A stretch of DNA of 64,000 nucleotides. Origin: Sediminicola sp035798135 (GTDB lineage Bacteria; Bacteroidota; Bacteroidia; Flavobacteriales; Flavobacteriaceae). Where the stretch lies: NCBI GenBank assembly GCA_035798135.1, contig JAPFBR010000002.1, forward strand, positions 248,001 through 312,000, given 5' to 3'. Shown here piece after piece: positions 42,792 through 51,689 of the stretch. The notes under the pieces are model-generated. The model was not told where the DNA came from and did no database searches. It saw only the letters and a program-made list of their open reading frames with translations. Made by a program: the position numbers and the translations under genes. Within the stretch, counting starts at the first letter, position 1. Each line of letters begins with the position of its first letter.

Positions 42792-42824
42792 TGATTTTGA
42801 ATTCCAATCAATCAAATACTACTA

Positions 42825-43298
42825 CTACTCTACCCTTATTTTTGGATCTATACTAAAAGAACTCGTTCCAATGGAAAAGGCGATATTATAGGTATAGGAC
42901 TTTCCCTTTTTTTCCTTTTCCACTTTTACCTTCACCTTCGTCTTTCCATTCGATCGTCTTCCCGAAATTTTGGGCTTTCTAAAAATATTGGAGCTGTTTT
43001 CTTCATTTACGTAGCTGATCTCATCTATTTGAACCTCGGCTCCTGAGGAAGAGTTCCCTTCCCATTCTACAGTATCTCCTTCATTAACGAAAATGGTAAA
43101 GTTTTTTTTGTCATTAATATTTTCGGACACGGTACCAGCACTTACGGAAAAGGAAAAGGCCCCGTCTGTATCCCCGTCATTTAAAAGAGTAGTATTTATG
43201 TTTAAGAAAATCGTGTGGGTCACTTGTGCATGTGAAGTAGTATAAAATAGCATTGAAGCAGCGGCCATTACAAGGAATCTAGGCAGTGTAAATTTCAT
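42825..43298 (-). CDS. Small secreted beta-rich partner of the TPR cyclase, copy 2
   Basis: The 157-residue protein has a signal peptide (cleavage after TSHA). The mature chain is beta-rich and ends in SYTYNIAFSIGTSSFSIDP and KIRVE. A Lys-rich stretch (GKTKVKVKVEKEKKGK) precedes that end. It shares length, strand order and the closing DPK(L/I)xV motif with the protein encoded before cyclase copy 1 (34536-35009). It is exported here, so it could contact the periplasmic TPR domain of the cyclase directly. No known family was recognised. Confidence 0.65.
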   Translation of the reverse strand: MKFTLPRFLVMAAASMLFYTTSHAQVTHTIFLNINTTLLNDGDTDGAFSFSVSAGTVSENINDKKNFTIFVNEGDTVEWEGNSSSGAEVQIDEISYVNEENSSNIFRKPKISGRRSNGKTKVKVKVEKEKKGKSYTYNIAFSIGTSSFSIDPKIRVE

Positions 43299-43625
43299 AA
43301 TTTCTGTTTTTAAGTGGTTTGTTTGCTTGATTAACGAACACCATTGCTTTGGAGGGAATAAGCATAGGCTCTAAATAACTGTTATAATGCACTTTAGGCA
43401 TGAACTATACACACCTGATAAAGAACGAAAAGATAGGTAATTTTATGGTAGTCTGTTGTTTAGCAATGAAAATTGTCCCGATTGGACTGTTTACTGTCCC
43501 AACCCCAATATTATTTTACCAAAACTTCCTCGGAAAAAATATTAACCCTTAATTAGGATATATCCCAAGGAGTTGATAAATAGTATAAGTTGTTGGATAT
43601 CAAAATATAAAACACGTTGATTTGA
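43299..43625. other. Intergenic stretch, nothing recognised
   Basis: About 330 bp without an ORF of interest, repeat or clear hairpin. It separates the cyclase module from the DUF4251 gene. Confidence 0.5.
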
Positions 43626-44186
43626 TTATTGTTTTAATGCTAAAGGGGCAACCTGCCCTCTATACCTTATGGAAAATCGATCGGAACTATTCACGTTAAT
43701 GGTACTTGATAAATTTGGAGACAGGGTGATGAAAACTCTAAAGGATTCCGTTTTATTATCTATGTTAAAGCTAATTTCCTTGCTTTGTGTCTTTTCATTC
43801 TCTGTTACTTCATACTTTTCTGGAATGCCCTTGAATTGGATGGCATTGTCGGTAGTGGAATACCCACCACCCATTTGTCGCTCTCCAAAATAGGGTAAAT
43901 AGGCTGATATGGTATCGCCCTCAAGCATTAAAAAGTTTGAATTCCCGATAAGGCTGATCTGACTCCCTGAACTTCCAGGGGGTAAAAGTCCGGCGTTGGA
44001 GATACTATTCAAGCTATTGGTCATTAAGGGCATGGCCCAATCAGATTGGATCTGGAATGATTTGGATGCTATCAATTCTTCCAATTGCTGAATTTGTGAT
44101 GGGGATGTGACCGTTTTGGAAGAAGTACCGCAACCGATCAACATGGCTACCATCAATACAAGTAAAGGTTTAATCTTCCGTTTCAT
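43626..44186 (-). CDS. DUF4251 family lipoprotein
   Basis: The 186-residue protein has a lipoprotein signal (MLIGCG). Its mature region has the DUF4251 layout: an N-terminal helix (IQQLEELIASKSFQIQSDWA), a beta-sheet core with GDTISAYLPYFGERQMGG and YSTTDNAIQFKGIPEKYEV, and an SFRVFITLSP segment. The family is typical of Bacteroidota and periplasmic; the function is unknown. It is monocistronic. Confidence 0.85.
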   Translation of the reverse strand: MKRKIKPLLVLMVAMLIGCGTSSKTVTSPSQIQQLEELIASKSFQIQSDWAMPLMTNSLNSISNAGLLPPGSSGSQISLIGNSNFLMLEGDTISAYLPYFGERQMGGGYSTTDNAIQFKGIPEKYEVTENEKTQSKEISFNIDNKTESFRVFITLSPNLSSTINVNSSDRFSIRYRGQVAPLALKQ

Positions 44187-44283
44187 AATTGCCCAATTTA
44201 ATGTACTATAATGAAGTTATGGACTTTTTTGGAATTTGTGTTTTAAAGTTTTTATAAAATTTAGAGGTACAGTAATGAAAAGA

Positions 44284-45084
44284 TTATAAATTCCGTACAA
44301 GTTTCATAAATTCTGACACACGGCTATCATCCAGATCATTCTCCCAAAATCCTTCTTTTTTAAAATAGGAACCAACGATCATGCCATTGCAGAGGGGCCA
44401 ATAATCAGAGACATTATCTTTAGTGATCCCAGAACCAATAAGAACGGGAATAGCAAGACCATTCAATGTTTTTAATTCATCAACGGAAGCCGCAACCCCG
44501 GTATGGTCCCCTGTAACGATTACCCCATCGCTTAAGAAAAATTGGGCTGCTTTGGCCGTGTCCAACAAGGAAATATCTTTGGTGATGGCATGGGAGCTAT
44601 GCTTCTTTTTTATATCAGTAAATAGGGCTATTCCATCTGCGCCTATTTTTTTCCGATAGCGCAGCAACTCCCCTGCTTGGGCCTCTATAATGCCTTCGTC
44701 TGCCACATGGGCAAATACAAAGCCCTCGGCACGGATAAAATCCAGATCTGCTGCTTTGGCTACTGCCAGAGCTTCCCTATTGGCCCCAGCCAATATTTGG
44801 ATACCCACTGGGAGTTTTGTTTTTTGCTTTATCAGATACCCTACTAAGGTCATTATGGAGCTTATTTCATGGCCCACACCATTCTTTAGATAGGGAACAT
44901 CATGCATGTTTTCTATCATAATGGCATTGATCCCCGCCTTTTTATAAACATCCGCTTCCTGCAAGGCAGCATTTATAATATCGGAAGTATTCAAGGTATT
45001 CTTTGGAGTTCCTGGCAAAGCCTTAAGATGAATCATGCCAATAATTGGCTTTGTGTCCTTATAAATTGATTTAAATTTCTTCAT
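44284..45084 (-). CDS. BtpA/SgcQ family TIM-barrel protein
   Basis: The 266-residue protein has the BtpA signatures PIIGMIHLKALPGTP (about 13-27), INAIMIENMHDVPY, VGIQILAGANREALAVA, DFIRAEGFVFAHVADEG and PVLIGSGITKDN. BtpA was first linked to photosystem I assembly in cyanobacteria; SgcQ homologues sit in sugar or nucleoside catabolic clusters. The gene is divergent from psuK with only 66 bp between the start codons, so a shared control region is likely. A role linked to ribose or nucleoside metabolism is an inference from position. Confidence 0.85.
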   Translation of the reverse strand: MKKFKSIYKDTKPIIGMIHLKALPGTPKNTLNTSDIINAALQEADVYKKAGINAIMIENMHDVPYLKNGVGHEISSIMTLVGYLIKQKTKLPVGIQILAGANREALAVAKAADLDFIRAEGFVFAHVADEGIIEAQAGELLRYRKKIGADGIALFTDIKKKHSSHAITKDISLLDTAKAAQFFLSDGVIVTGDHTGVAASVDELKTLNGLAIPVLIGSGITKDNVSDYWPLCNGMIVGSYFKKEGFWENDLDDSRVSEFMKLVRNL

Positions 45085-45150
45085 AGAAATTTATCTAGTT
45101 CCCTTAAAATTACGTAAATTTAAGAAGGTATTAATCTAATTATCAGAAAG

Positions 45151-46071
45151 ATGTCCAATACTCCCAAAGTAACGGTGATTGGTGGCTCCAACATAGATTT
45201 GATAGGTGTAGCCACGGAAAAATTGATTTATCAGGATTCCAATATTGGTTCAGTCGATACTATTCTCGGAGGGGTTGGTCGAAATATTGCCGAAAATTTA
45301 AAACATCTGAATTTAGATGTTGATTTTTTAAGTGTCTTTGCTGATGATGAGTTCTCCAAAACCTTAAAAAAATCCTGTAAAGACTTCGGTATCTCCATTG
45401 AACATAGTCTGACCATAAAAGACAGTAAGACTTCGCTTTATGTGGCCATCATGGACCATTACCACGATCTGGCCTTGGCCCTTTCGGCCATGGATATCTA
45501 CGATAATATTCCCGATAGTTTTATCTTGGATAAATTGGATGTCATAGGCAAAAATGAATTTTGTGTTTTGGAAACCAATCTACCTGTTTCCATTTTGGAG
45601 CTGGTCACAGAAAAGCTTCCCAACACCAAATTTGCCTTAGAGGCCGTATCTGCAAAAAAAGCCTTAAAAGCATTAACTGTCATCGACCGACTGCACATTT
45701 TAAAATGTAATGCTAAGGAGGCGGAACTGCTGAGCAACATAACCGTACAATATGAAAGTGATTTTGAAAAGATGATTGAACACTTTTTGGGGATGGGCGT
45801 AAAAAAAGTATTCATTACCCTGGGAAAGGATGGAGTGGCCTATGGGGATGAAAATGAAATCTTTATCAACAAAAACAATATCCTTATCCCGGTCAATACC
45901 ATCGGTGCTGGGGATGCTTTTATGGCCGGACTCATCTATGGAGAAACCAAGGGATTGGATCTTTACGACATGGTGAACTTTGCCACTGGATGTGCCCAAA
46001 TCACTATTCAGCATAAAAATGCCGTTCATCCTGAAATATGTGAACAAATGGTTTTAAAGACCATGCAATGA
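45151..46071 (+). CDS. psuK: PfkB-family pseudouridine kinase
   Basis: The 306-residue ribokinase-fold protein has the N-terminal GGSNIDLIG and GGVGRNIAENL motifs (about 11 and 41) and the C-terminal signature NTIGAGDAFMAGLIYG (about 249). The Asp of GAGD is the catalytic base. PsuK phosphorylates pseudouridine at the 5' hydroxyl. The next gene, overlapping by 4 bp, is the glycosidase that acts on the product, so the assignment to PsuK rather than another PfkB kinase is secure. Confidence 0.9.
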   Translation: MSNTPKVTVIGGSNIDLIGVATEKLIYQDSNIGSVDTILGGVGRNIAENLKHLNLDVDFLSVFADDEFSKTLKKSCKDFGISIEHSLTIKDSKTSLYVAIMDHYHDLALALSAMDIYDNIPDSFILDKLDVIGKNEFCVLETNLPVSILELVTEKLPNTKFALEAVSAKKALKALTVIDRLHILKCNAKEAELLSNITVQYESDFEKMIEHFLGMGVKKVFITLGKDGVAYGDENEIFINKNNILIPVNTIGAGDAFMAGLIYGETKGLDLYDMVNFATGCAQITIQHKNAVHPEICEQMVLKTMQ

Positions 46072-46982
46072 TCGCGACCTTATTGGACATTCATTCAGAG
46101 GTAAAAAATGCATTATATAAAGGGCTGCCCATTGTGGCATTGGAATCCACGATAATCTCCCACGGAATGCCTTATCCACAAAATTTGGAAACCGCATTAC
46201 AAGTTGAACAAATCCTAAGAGAAAATGGAGTTGTGCCCGCCACAACTGCCTTACTGAATGGAAAGATAAAAGTGGGGTTGACCGAAAAAGAACTGAAATA
46301 CCTAGCCAAGTCGGGACCAAAAGTTGAAAAAGCCAGTCGCCGGGATCTCCCTTATCTATTATCGAAGAAGAAGGATGGGGCTACCACAGTGGCATCCACT
46401 ATGATTGCTGCCCATTTGGCTGGAATTAAAATTATGGCTACGGGAGGCATTGGCGGGGTACACAGAGGTGCTGCAGAAAGCTTTGACATATCAGCAGATT
46501 TGCAAGAATTGGCACATACCAATGTAGCTGTGGTCTGTGCAGGAATCAAATCGGTACTTGATATTGGTTTAACGTTGGAGTATCTGGAAACCTATGGGGT
46601 ACCTGTAATTGGGTATAAAACTTCTGAATTACCCGCATTCTATACCCAAAAAAGTGGATTTAAAGTCAATTACCGGATGGACAGTCCCATGGAGATCGCT
46701 AAACTGCTAAAAGTTAAGTGGGGTCTTTCCTTACATGGGGGTGTGTTAATAGCCAATCCCATTCCGAAGGAGAAGGAACTGGCCTTTGAGGTTATGCACA
46801 AGGCCATTGAACAGGCACTTCTGGAAGAGCAAAAATTAGGCATAAAAGGTAAGGAAAGTACCCCCTTTCTTTTGGGGAAGGTAAAAGAATTAACCAGGGG
46901 CTCCAGCCTTGAGGCCAATATTGAATTGGTCTATAACAATGTTAGATTAGCTGCAGCCATTGCCAAGGAATATACACAATAG
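46068..46982 (+). CDS. psuG: Pseudouridine-5'-phosphate glycosidase
   Basis: The 304-residue protein has the family motifs VALESTIISHGMPYPQN (about 23), SRRDLPY (about 91), GATTVASTMIAAHLAG and MATGGIGGVHRGA (about 124), and NPIPKEKEL. PsuG cleaves the C-C bond of pseudouridine 5'-phosphate into uracil and ribose 5-phosphate, using a Mn ion and a Lys that forms a ring-opened ribose adduct. It overlaps psuK by 4 bp (ATGA) and forms a full pseudouridine salvage pair. Confidence 0.95.
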   Translation: MIATLLDIHSEVKNALYKGLPIVALESTIISHGMPYPQNLETALQVEQILRENGVVPATTALLNGKIKVGLTEKELKYLAKSGPKVEKASRRDLPYLLSKKKDGATTVASTMIAAHLAGIKIMATGGIGGVHRGAAESFDISADLQELAHTNVAVVCAGIKSVLDIGLTLEYLETYGVPVIGYKTSELPAFYTQKSGFKVNYRMDSPMEIAKLLKVKWGLSLHGGVLIANPIPKEKELAFEVMHKAIEQALLEEQKLGIKGKESTPFLLGKVKELTRGSSLEANIELVYNNVRLAAAIAKEYTQ

Positions 46983-47070
46983 GAATAAAAATTTACTGAA
47001 TTTAAGGGTAGAAAATATATAAAAATGCATCTTTGACAAATAATCAAATTGCAATATCAGGGTAATCTCC

Positions 47071-47655
47071 ATGCTTGAAACCAATCACCTACATTTTAAA
47101 ATTTACAAACCTTTTGGCATGCTCAGCCAGATGGGATCCAATGATCCCAAGGAAGCAAGGAGTAAACATTTTTTAGGGGAACTCTTTGAATTCCCTGAAG
47201 GGATAATGCCCATTGGTAGGTTGGATGAAAAATCTGAAGGGCTACTGTTCATGACCACAGATGGAAAATTGAGTGATGCCATAAATCGATCTGGGGTAGA
47301 AAAGGAATATTATGCACAATTGGATGGGGAAATTACCGATGAGGCTGTTGAAAATTTACAAGTTGGTGTAGCAATAGGCTTTGGAGGTAAAAGGTACTTA
47401 ACCAAACCTTGTGCTGTTCTAAAAATAAAGGCGCCTCACCTACTTTCTGAACCAGATAAAAGTCTGCGGCTGGGAAGACACAGGCCCACCACTTGGATCA
47501 GCATTGTATTGACTGAAGGAAAGTTTAGACAAGTGCGTAAAATGACTGCTGCTGTAGGGTTTCCTACCTTGAGATTGGTACGGGTAAGAATTGGAGCCAC
47601 TACGTTGAAAGATCTTGTCCCTGGGGACGTTAAAAAGACAAGTATTTCCCTTTAG
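47071..47655 (+). CDS. 23S rRNA pseudouridine synthase, RluE-like (RsuA family)
   Basis: The 194-residue protein lacks the S4 domain and has the catalytic motif PIGRLDEKSEGLLFMTTDG (Asp at about 53), followed by EKEYYAQLDG and a C-terminal EGKFRQVRKMTAAVGFPTLR. It makes pseudouridine in 23S rRNA, as RluE does at U2457 in E. coli. It follows psuG by 88 bp on the same strand, so a pseudouridine-forming and a pseudouridine-degrading enzyme sit together. Whether they are cotranscribed is not shown. Confidence 0.88.
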   Translation: MLETNHLHFKIYKPFGMLSQMGSNDPKEARSKHFLGELFEFPEGIMPIGRLDEKSEGLLFMTTDGKLSDAINRSGVEKEYYAQLDGEITDEAVENLQVGVAIGFGGKRYLTKPCAVLKIKAPHLLSEPDKSLRLGRHRPTTWISIVLTEGKFRQVRKMTAAVGFPTLRLVRVRIGATTLKDLVPGDVKKTSISL

Positions 47656-47734
47656 AGGAAAAGCAGTATTTGTAAGGAAACAAGCAGCCTATTATAATCT
47701 CATTAGAGATGTCATTGGCCAATTAAGGGTGTTT

Positions 47735-48298
47735 TTATCCATAGTTTTTAGTAAACACGGTTTCAAATTTGTTATCGTCCATCATATATTTGGCTGTAGC
47801 CGAAATTGGGAATTCTATCCCTAGTTCTAAAACGGTATAGTGTGCCATGCCAATAACAGGTTTTCCCGCTTCATCAAAATGCAGAGGTGTTGAATTTTGA
47901 ATTATTTGGACATAGTCTCCCGTGGCATTTTTAATCCGATAATTATGGGTATAACACATATATTTTCGTTCTTCCAAAGGAATCTTTTTCAATGTGAATG
48001 CAATCATATCCTGTAAGGCTTCCAAATAACTTTTTAAATCTTCTGGATGGATCAGACTCCAAAAATGGGCCATCCCTTTCGCCTTCATTACCTGTGGATT
48101 TATCCCAATACATACTTCAAAATTCTTACTCATAAAATCAAAGGATAATTTGGTGGTATTGATTAAAGAGAAAAAGGTGGAGTTGTAAGGCATATACGCA
48201 TCCAGTTCTGTAAGTTTTTTTATTTGATGATCCAATGTGACCTCCCCATATGATTTGAATAATGCTCTATACGTCTCTTTCATTTGGCTTACAGGCAT
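47735..48298 (-). CDS. PAS-like sensory protein, probably a LuxR regulator that lost its HTH
   Basis: The 187-residue protein matches the N-terminal part of flavobacterial LuxR-family regulators with a PAS-like sensor. It has an N-terminal helix (MKETYRALFKSYGEV), FFSLINTTKLSFDFMSKNFEVCIG, FWSLIHPEDLKSYLEAL and YTHNYRIKNATGDYVQIIQ. Those proteins continue with a DNA-binding HTH of about 65 residues. Here a stop codon follows FTKNYG, and no HTH coding sequence is visible downstream in any frame. It may be a decayed regulator or a PAS-only protein. Confidence 0.7.
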   Translation of the reverse strand: MPVSQMKETYRALFKSYGEVTLDHQIKKLTELDAYMPYNSTFFSLINTTKLSFDFMSKNFEVCIGINPQVMKAKGMAHFWSLIHPEDLKSYLEALQDMIAFTLKKIPLEERKYMCYTHNYRIKNATGDYVQIIQNSTPLHFDEAGKPVIGMAHYTVLELGIEFPISATAKYMMDDNKFETVFTKNYG

Positions 48299-48411
48299 TT
48301 AGGGGGTGTTTTTAAATTGCGCCATAGAATATAAGAAAAAAATCTACATTAAATTGAATATTCGTAATCATTATGAAATATCCTCTATTATTATGTAATG
48401 GTTAGGCTATT

Positions 48412-49116
48412 TTAGTCTTTATGATCTCTAATAAAGGGTACAAAGCGAACGGACAGCAAGTTTTTCTTGACAATCCTATTATTTTTTTTAATCACCAATT
48501 GTAATTGGAGCACTCCCTTTGATGATCCAACCGGAATTACCATTCTCCCGCCCTCTTTTAATTGATCAAGCAAGGGTTGTGGAATGGAATCGGCGCCTGC
48601 AGTGACCATAATGGCGTCAAATGGAGCCTTGGATGGCCAACCGTGATACCCATCGCCCGCTTTTACTGTTACATTGGAATAGCCTAAATCGTCCAGTCTT
48701 ACTTTAGCGGATTTGGCCAGGGCTTCCACAATTTCAATGGTAAAGACGGAATCCACAATTTTTGATAAGACAGCTGCCTGGTATCCAGATCCCGTCCCTA
48801 TTTCCAATACCCTTTGGGCAGAGCTCAATTTTAATGTTTGGGTCATAATGGCCACCATATAGGGTTGGGAAATGGTTTGCTTATACCCAATGGACAGTGC
48901 CCGGTCCATATAGGCAGATGGTTTTAAATGATCCGGTACAAATTCGTGTCTTGGGACATTTAACATGGCGAAAAGAGTAGCAGGGTCTATGATATCCCTT
49001 CCTTGGAGTTGTGTTTTCACCATTTCTTCCCTGGCAGCTGCATAATCGTCCTGGTTGCTTTTGTAATTGGAGAAAAGCAATAATAAACATGCTGGTATGA
49101 TGGTTAATTTTCCCAT
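48412..49116 (-). CDS. pcm: Protein-L-isoaspartate O-methyltransferase, exported
   Basis: From the ATG at 49116 the protein begins with a signal-like segment (LTIIPACLLLLFSNY). The PCMT domain carries VPRHEFVPDHLKPSAY, then SIGYKQTISQPYMVA (post-motif I), VLEIGTGSGYQAAVLS (SAM motif I), FTIEIVE and GDGYHGWP. It methylates isoaspartyl residues in damaged proteins, starting their repair. The cytosolic enzyme in E. coli has no signal; a periplasmic version is common in marine bacteria. An ATG 8 codons upstream would precede the signal peptide awkwardly. Confidence 0.88.
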   Translation of the reverse strand: MGKLTIIPACLLLLFSNYKSNQDDYAAAREEMVKTQLQGRDIIDPATLFAMLNVPRHEFVPDHLKPSAYMDRALSIGYKQTISQPYMVAIMTQTLKLSSAQRVLEIGTGSGYQAAVLSKIVDSVFTIEIVEALAKSAKVRLDDLGYSNVTVKAGDGYHGWPSKAPFDAIMVTAGADSIPQPLLDQLKEGGRMVIPVGSSKGVLQLQLVIKKNNRIVKKNLLSVRFVPFIRDHKD

Positions 49117-49257
49117 GCGTTTATCCTGAGGTCCAAGCAAAAAATAATTCTTGGTATTAAGTTACAACATTATGTCTTAATCGACACTAATATGCTGATA
49201 TTGAATAGTATATAGTGTTAAGGCAAGGATCGTAAACGATATATACGGAACGCTATT

Positions 49258-49761
49258 TTAAGGGTATTCAATTTTTAGGATTTCAAAGACCCTATCCCCA
49301 TTCTCTAATTTTAAGGTTGCCTTCTCCCCTACTTTTTTATGGTTCAGAATTTTGGCCAAGGGTGCGGTAAATGCAATTTTACCCTTGGAGATATCGGCTT
49401 CATCCACTCCCACGATCTGAAGGGTCTGTAATTTTTCAGTACCATTGATTTTCAGTAGCACCTTGGCACCAAATCGTACGCTCTCCTTCTCTTGACTCCC
49501 AAGATCAATAGGTCTTGCACTATGTATTCTGTCATTTAATAACTGGAGTTTCCCGTTCAGAACCAATAATGCAATTCGTCTTTCATTGGCATCATCAATA
49601 TCCACTTTTCTGCGTTCTTCTAAAAGCAATTCTCTTTCATCCAATAGATTTTGTAATCCGATAGGGGTTACATGATTGGTTTCCCCTGCAGGCAAGTGTG
49701 CTCTCGGGGAAATTTTAGGTATTTCTTCTTGGTCATCTTCTTTAACAAAGGCTCTACTCAT
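49258..49761 (-). CDS. GreA/GreB-family transcription cleavage factor
   Basis: The 167-residue protein has an N-terminal coiled coil (residues about 35-85: GLQNLLDERELLLEERRKVD and onward) and a C-terminal FKBP-like domain (about 90-167, SVRFGAKVLLKINGTEK and TAPLAKILNHKKVGEKATLK). Gre factors enter the RNA polymerase secondary channel and trigger transcript cleavage in backtracked complexes. The basic leader segment before the coiled coil resembles GreB. It is monocistronic. The acidic pair at the coiled-coil tip (IDDANERR) is present. Confidence 0.88.
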   Translation of the reverse strand: MSRAFVKEDDQEEIPKISPRAHLPAGETNHVTPIGLQNLLDERELLLEERRKVDIDDANERRIALLVLNGKLQLLNDRIHSARPIDLGSQEKESVRFGAKVLLKINGTEKLQTLQIVGVDEADISKGKIAFTAPLAKILNHKKVGEKATLKLENGDRVFEILKIEYP

Positions 49762-49822
49762 AAATTTTATTTATTCGTCACCTTAAAATAGATAAAAATA
49801 AGAAGGATTCCAAGTCCAACAC

Positions 49823-50518
49823 CTACTCTAGTACATCACTAAGTTCAGTAATCGGTGTTATATCCAATTTCCTGAATTCAACTTCAGACCCCTCGGCCTG
49901 TACGGCAATCTGTCCATTGCTCACCGTTGTATTGTACCCATAGTTTGCCAATGTACCATTGACCCAAACTTTGATTTCATTTTTAAGACATTCGATCACC
50001 ATGGTATTCCATTCGCCCAAAGGTTTTTCCAAGCCGTTGGCCAAATTTTCAATGCGCCTGTTTGCCCCCTCTGTTATACCCCAAGATTCTTTTGGACCTC
50101 TTCGCGCTACCATGTTGTCCGCAGTAATATCTTCCATAATAACCCAGAAGTCACCTGCATTTTCATGTTCCATTTGCACTTCTATAGATTTTGGGAACAT
50201 TTTGTACAGGGCCCTAGGGGTGGCCGCATGTACCAAAATCCCACAATTCCCGGGCTCTCCCGTAAAGCGGTATTCAATGTCCAAGCGATAATCTTTATAT
50301 TCCGCATCCGTGATAAGATGACCTCTGGGTGTTCCAAGACTCACCAAATTCCCATCGCGAATAATAAAGGGATTTATTGCGCTGGGAACGGTGTCCATTT
50401 CAGGGACATCTACATGCCAGCCCTCCAAGGTATTGCCATTAAAAAGGGGGACTGTTGTTTGGGTAGTACAGGCAACCATTGTTAAAATTATGGAGGAAAT
50501 AAATACTAGTTTTTTCAT
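49823..50518 (-). CDS. DUF1080/3-keto-disaccharide hydrolase domain lipoprotein
   Basis: From the ATG at 50518 the protein starts MKKLVFISSIILTMVACTT, a lipoprotein signal. The DUF1080 fold follows: LFNGNTLEGWHVDVPE, GNLVSLGTPRGHLITDAEYKDY, NCGILVHAAT, IEVQMEHENAGDF and WNTMVIECLKNEIKVWVNG. The family includes enzymes that split 3-keto-glucosides and other sugar-binding laminin-G-like proteins. The longer frame to 50599 overlaps the next gene and would hide the signal. It lies downstream of the D-threonine aldolase-like gene on the same strand, possibly cotranscribed. Confidence 0.85.
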   Translation of the reverse strand: MKKLVFISSIILTMVACTTQTTVPLFNGNTLEGWHVDVPEMDTVPSAINPFIIRDGNLVSLGTPRGHLITDAEYKDYRLDIEYRFTGEPGNCGILVHAATPRALYKMFPKSIEVQMEHENAGDFWVIMEDITADNMVARRGPKESWGITEGANRRIENLANGLEKPLGEWNTMVIECLKNEIKVWVNGTLANYGYNTTVSNGQIAVQAEGSEVEFRKLDITPITELSDVLE

Positions 50519-50540
50519 GGAATTATATGCTATGTTTGAA

Positions 50541-51668
50541 TTAGATGTTGATCTTTCTTTTGCGGGCGGTAATGTGCCAAGTGTCCACTTTATTCCCATT
50601 TTCGATGACCGCTACCTCGTCATATAGGTTGATGGTGGGGCAAATATGATAAGGAACACCATAGAAGACATCCCCAACCTTTATTCCTTCCCAATCCTTA
50701 ACCTTAAGAACCCCGTGCTCTTCACTTTGGGTAAGTAATTCATAATCCGATAAGTTGAGAAATTTCACCCGATTCTGAATTGGATTTTCAGCGGCGACAC
50801 CTTTATGTCCAAGATCCAATGTTATGATTCCTTTTTTTGGTTTGGAGATCACACGGGTGACCAACAAGGCAGCATATTTAAATTCTTGTTCCTCCATTCT
50901 ATCGCCATAGCCCCAATCCCAAAGCAAACAAGTGCCAGGGCTACAAATACGGTTTTTTTCCATTAAATGTGTTGTAAAGGAAGGCGTACCTCCACAAATG
51001 AGCTGGAAGTTGGGATCGTCCTTTTTCAATTGGTCGTACAGGGTATTGATCTTTTTAAGTCCTTGCTCTATTTCTTCCTTTCGCTTTTGAAAGTCGTTGT
51101 TCCTTAAATGTCCATCATATACATGCAACCCTCTAAAATACAGATTTTTACATTGTTTCACTTCTAATATAAGTTGATCCAATCCTGTTCCAGGTTCTAT
51201 CCCCGAACGGTCCATGCCATTATTGATGTCTATGAAAATTTCGATTCGCAGATTCGTATTGGAAGCCACTTTGTTTAACAGTTGTGCAGAAGCCACATTA
51301 TCTATTATGGTTGAGAATACCGTTTTAGGATAATATTGTATTAATGTAGTAAATCTCTCAATTTTGGGTCCCACCAATTGATGGGCCAATAAAATAGCCG
51401 TTGCCCCTTCCTCTGCCGCAATTTCAGCTTCCGAAATTGTAGAGGCCTTAAACCTCGTAATGCCAGCGGATATCATTTGGGCTATGACCTTGGGCATTTT
51501 ATTTGTTTTAACATGGGGCATCAGTCTCGAAACATCATTATCCACCATGGCCTTCATCTTTTGAATATTGTACAGCAAATGCTCTTTGTATAAGGCAATG
51601 GACGGGGAATCCAATTCCTCCACATTGTTGATAAGGTACCAGTCCGATGCTAAATTATCATGATTCAT
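50541..51668 (-). CDS. D-threonine/D-serine-type PLP-dependent enzyme
   Basis: The 375-residue protein has the alanine-racemase-like N-terminal barrel with the PLP-binding Lys in LMPHVKTNKMP (about residue 55) and CGGTPSFTTH. The C-terminal D-TA domain ends in PYHICPTINLYDE, whose His and Cys bind a divalent metal in D-threonine aldolase and D-serine dehydratase. These enzymes cleave or deaminate D-beta-hydroxy amino acids. It is 22 bp downstream of the GltS-like transporter and probably cotranscribed, suggesting uptake and breakdown of an amino acid. Confidence 0.88.
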   Translation of the reverse strand: MNHDNLASDWYLINNVEELDSPSIALYKEHLLYNIQKMKAMVDNDVSRLMPHVKTNKMPKVIAQMISAGITRFKASTISEAEIAAEEGATAILLAHQLVGPKIERFTTLIQYYPKTVFSTIIDNVASAQLLNKVASNTNLRIEIFIDINNGMDRSGIEPGTGLDQLILEVKQCKNLYFRGLHVYDGHLRNNDFQKRKEEIEQGLKKINTLYDQLKKDDPNFQLICGGTPSFTTHLMEKNRICSPGTCLLWDWGYGDRMEEQEFKYAALLVTRVISKPKKGIITLDLGHKGVAAENPIQNRVKFLNLSDYELLTQSEEHGVLKVKDWEGIKVGDVFYGVPYHICPTINLYDEVAVIENGNKVDTWHITARKRKINI

Positions 51669-51689
51669 AGGTGTTGCATTTTTTGCAAG

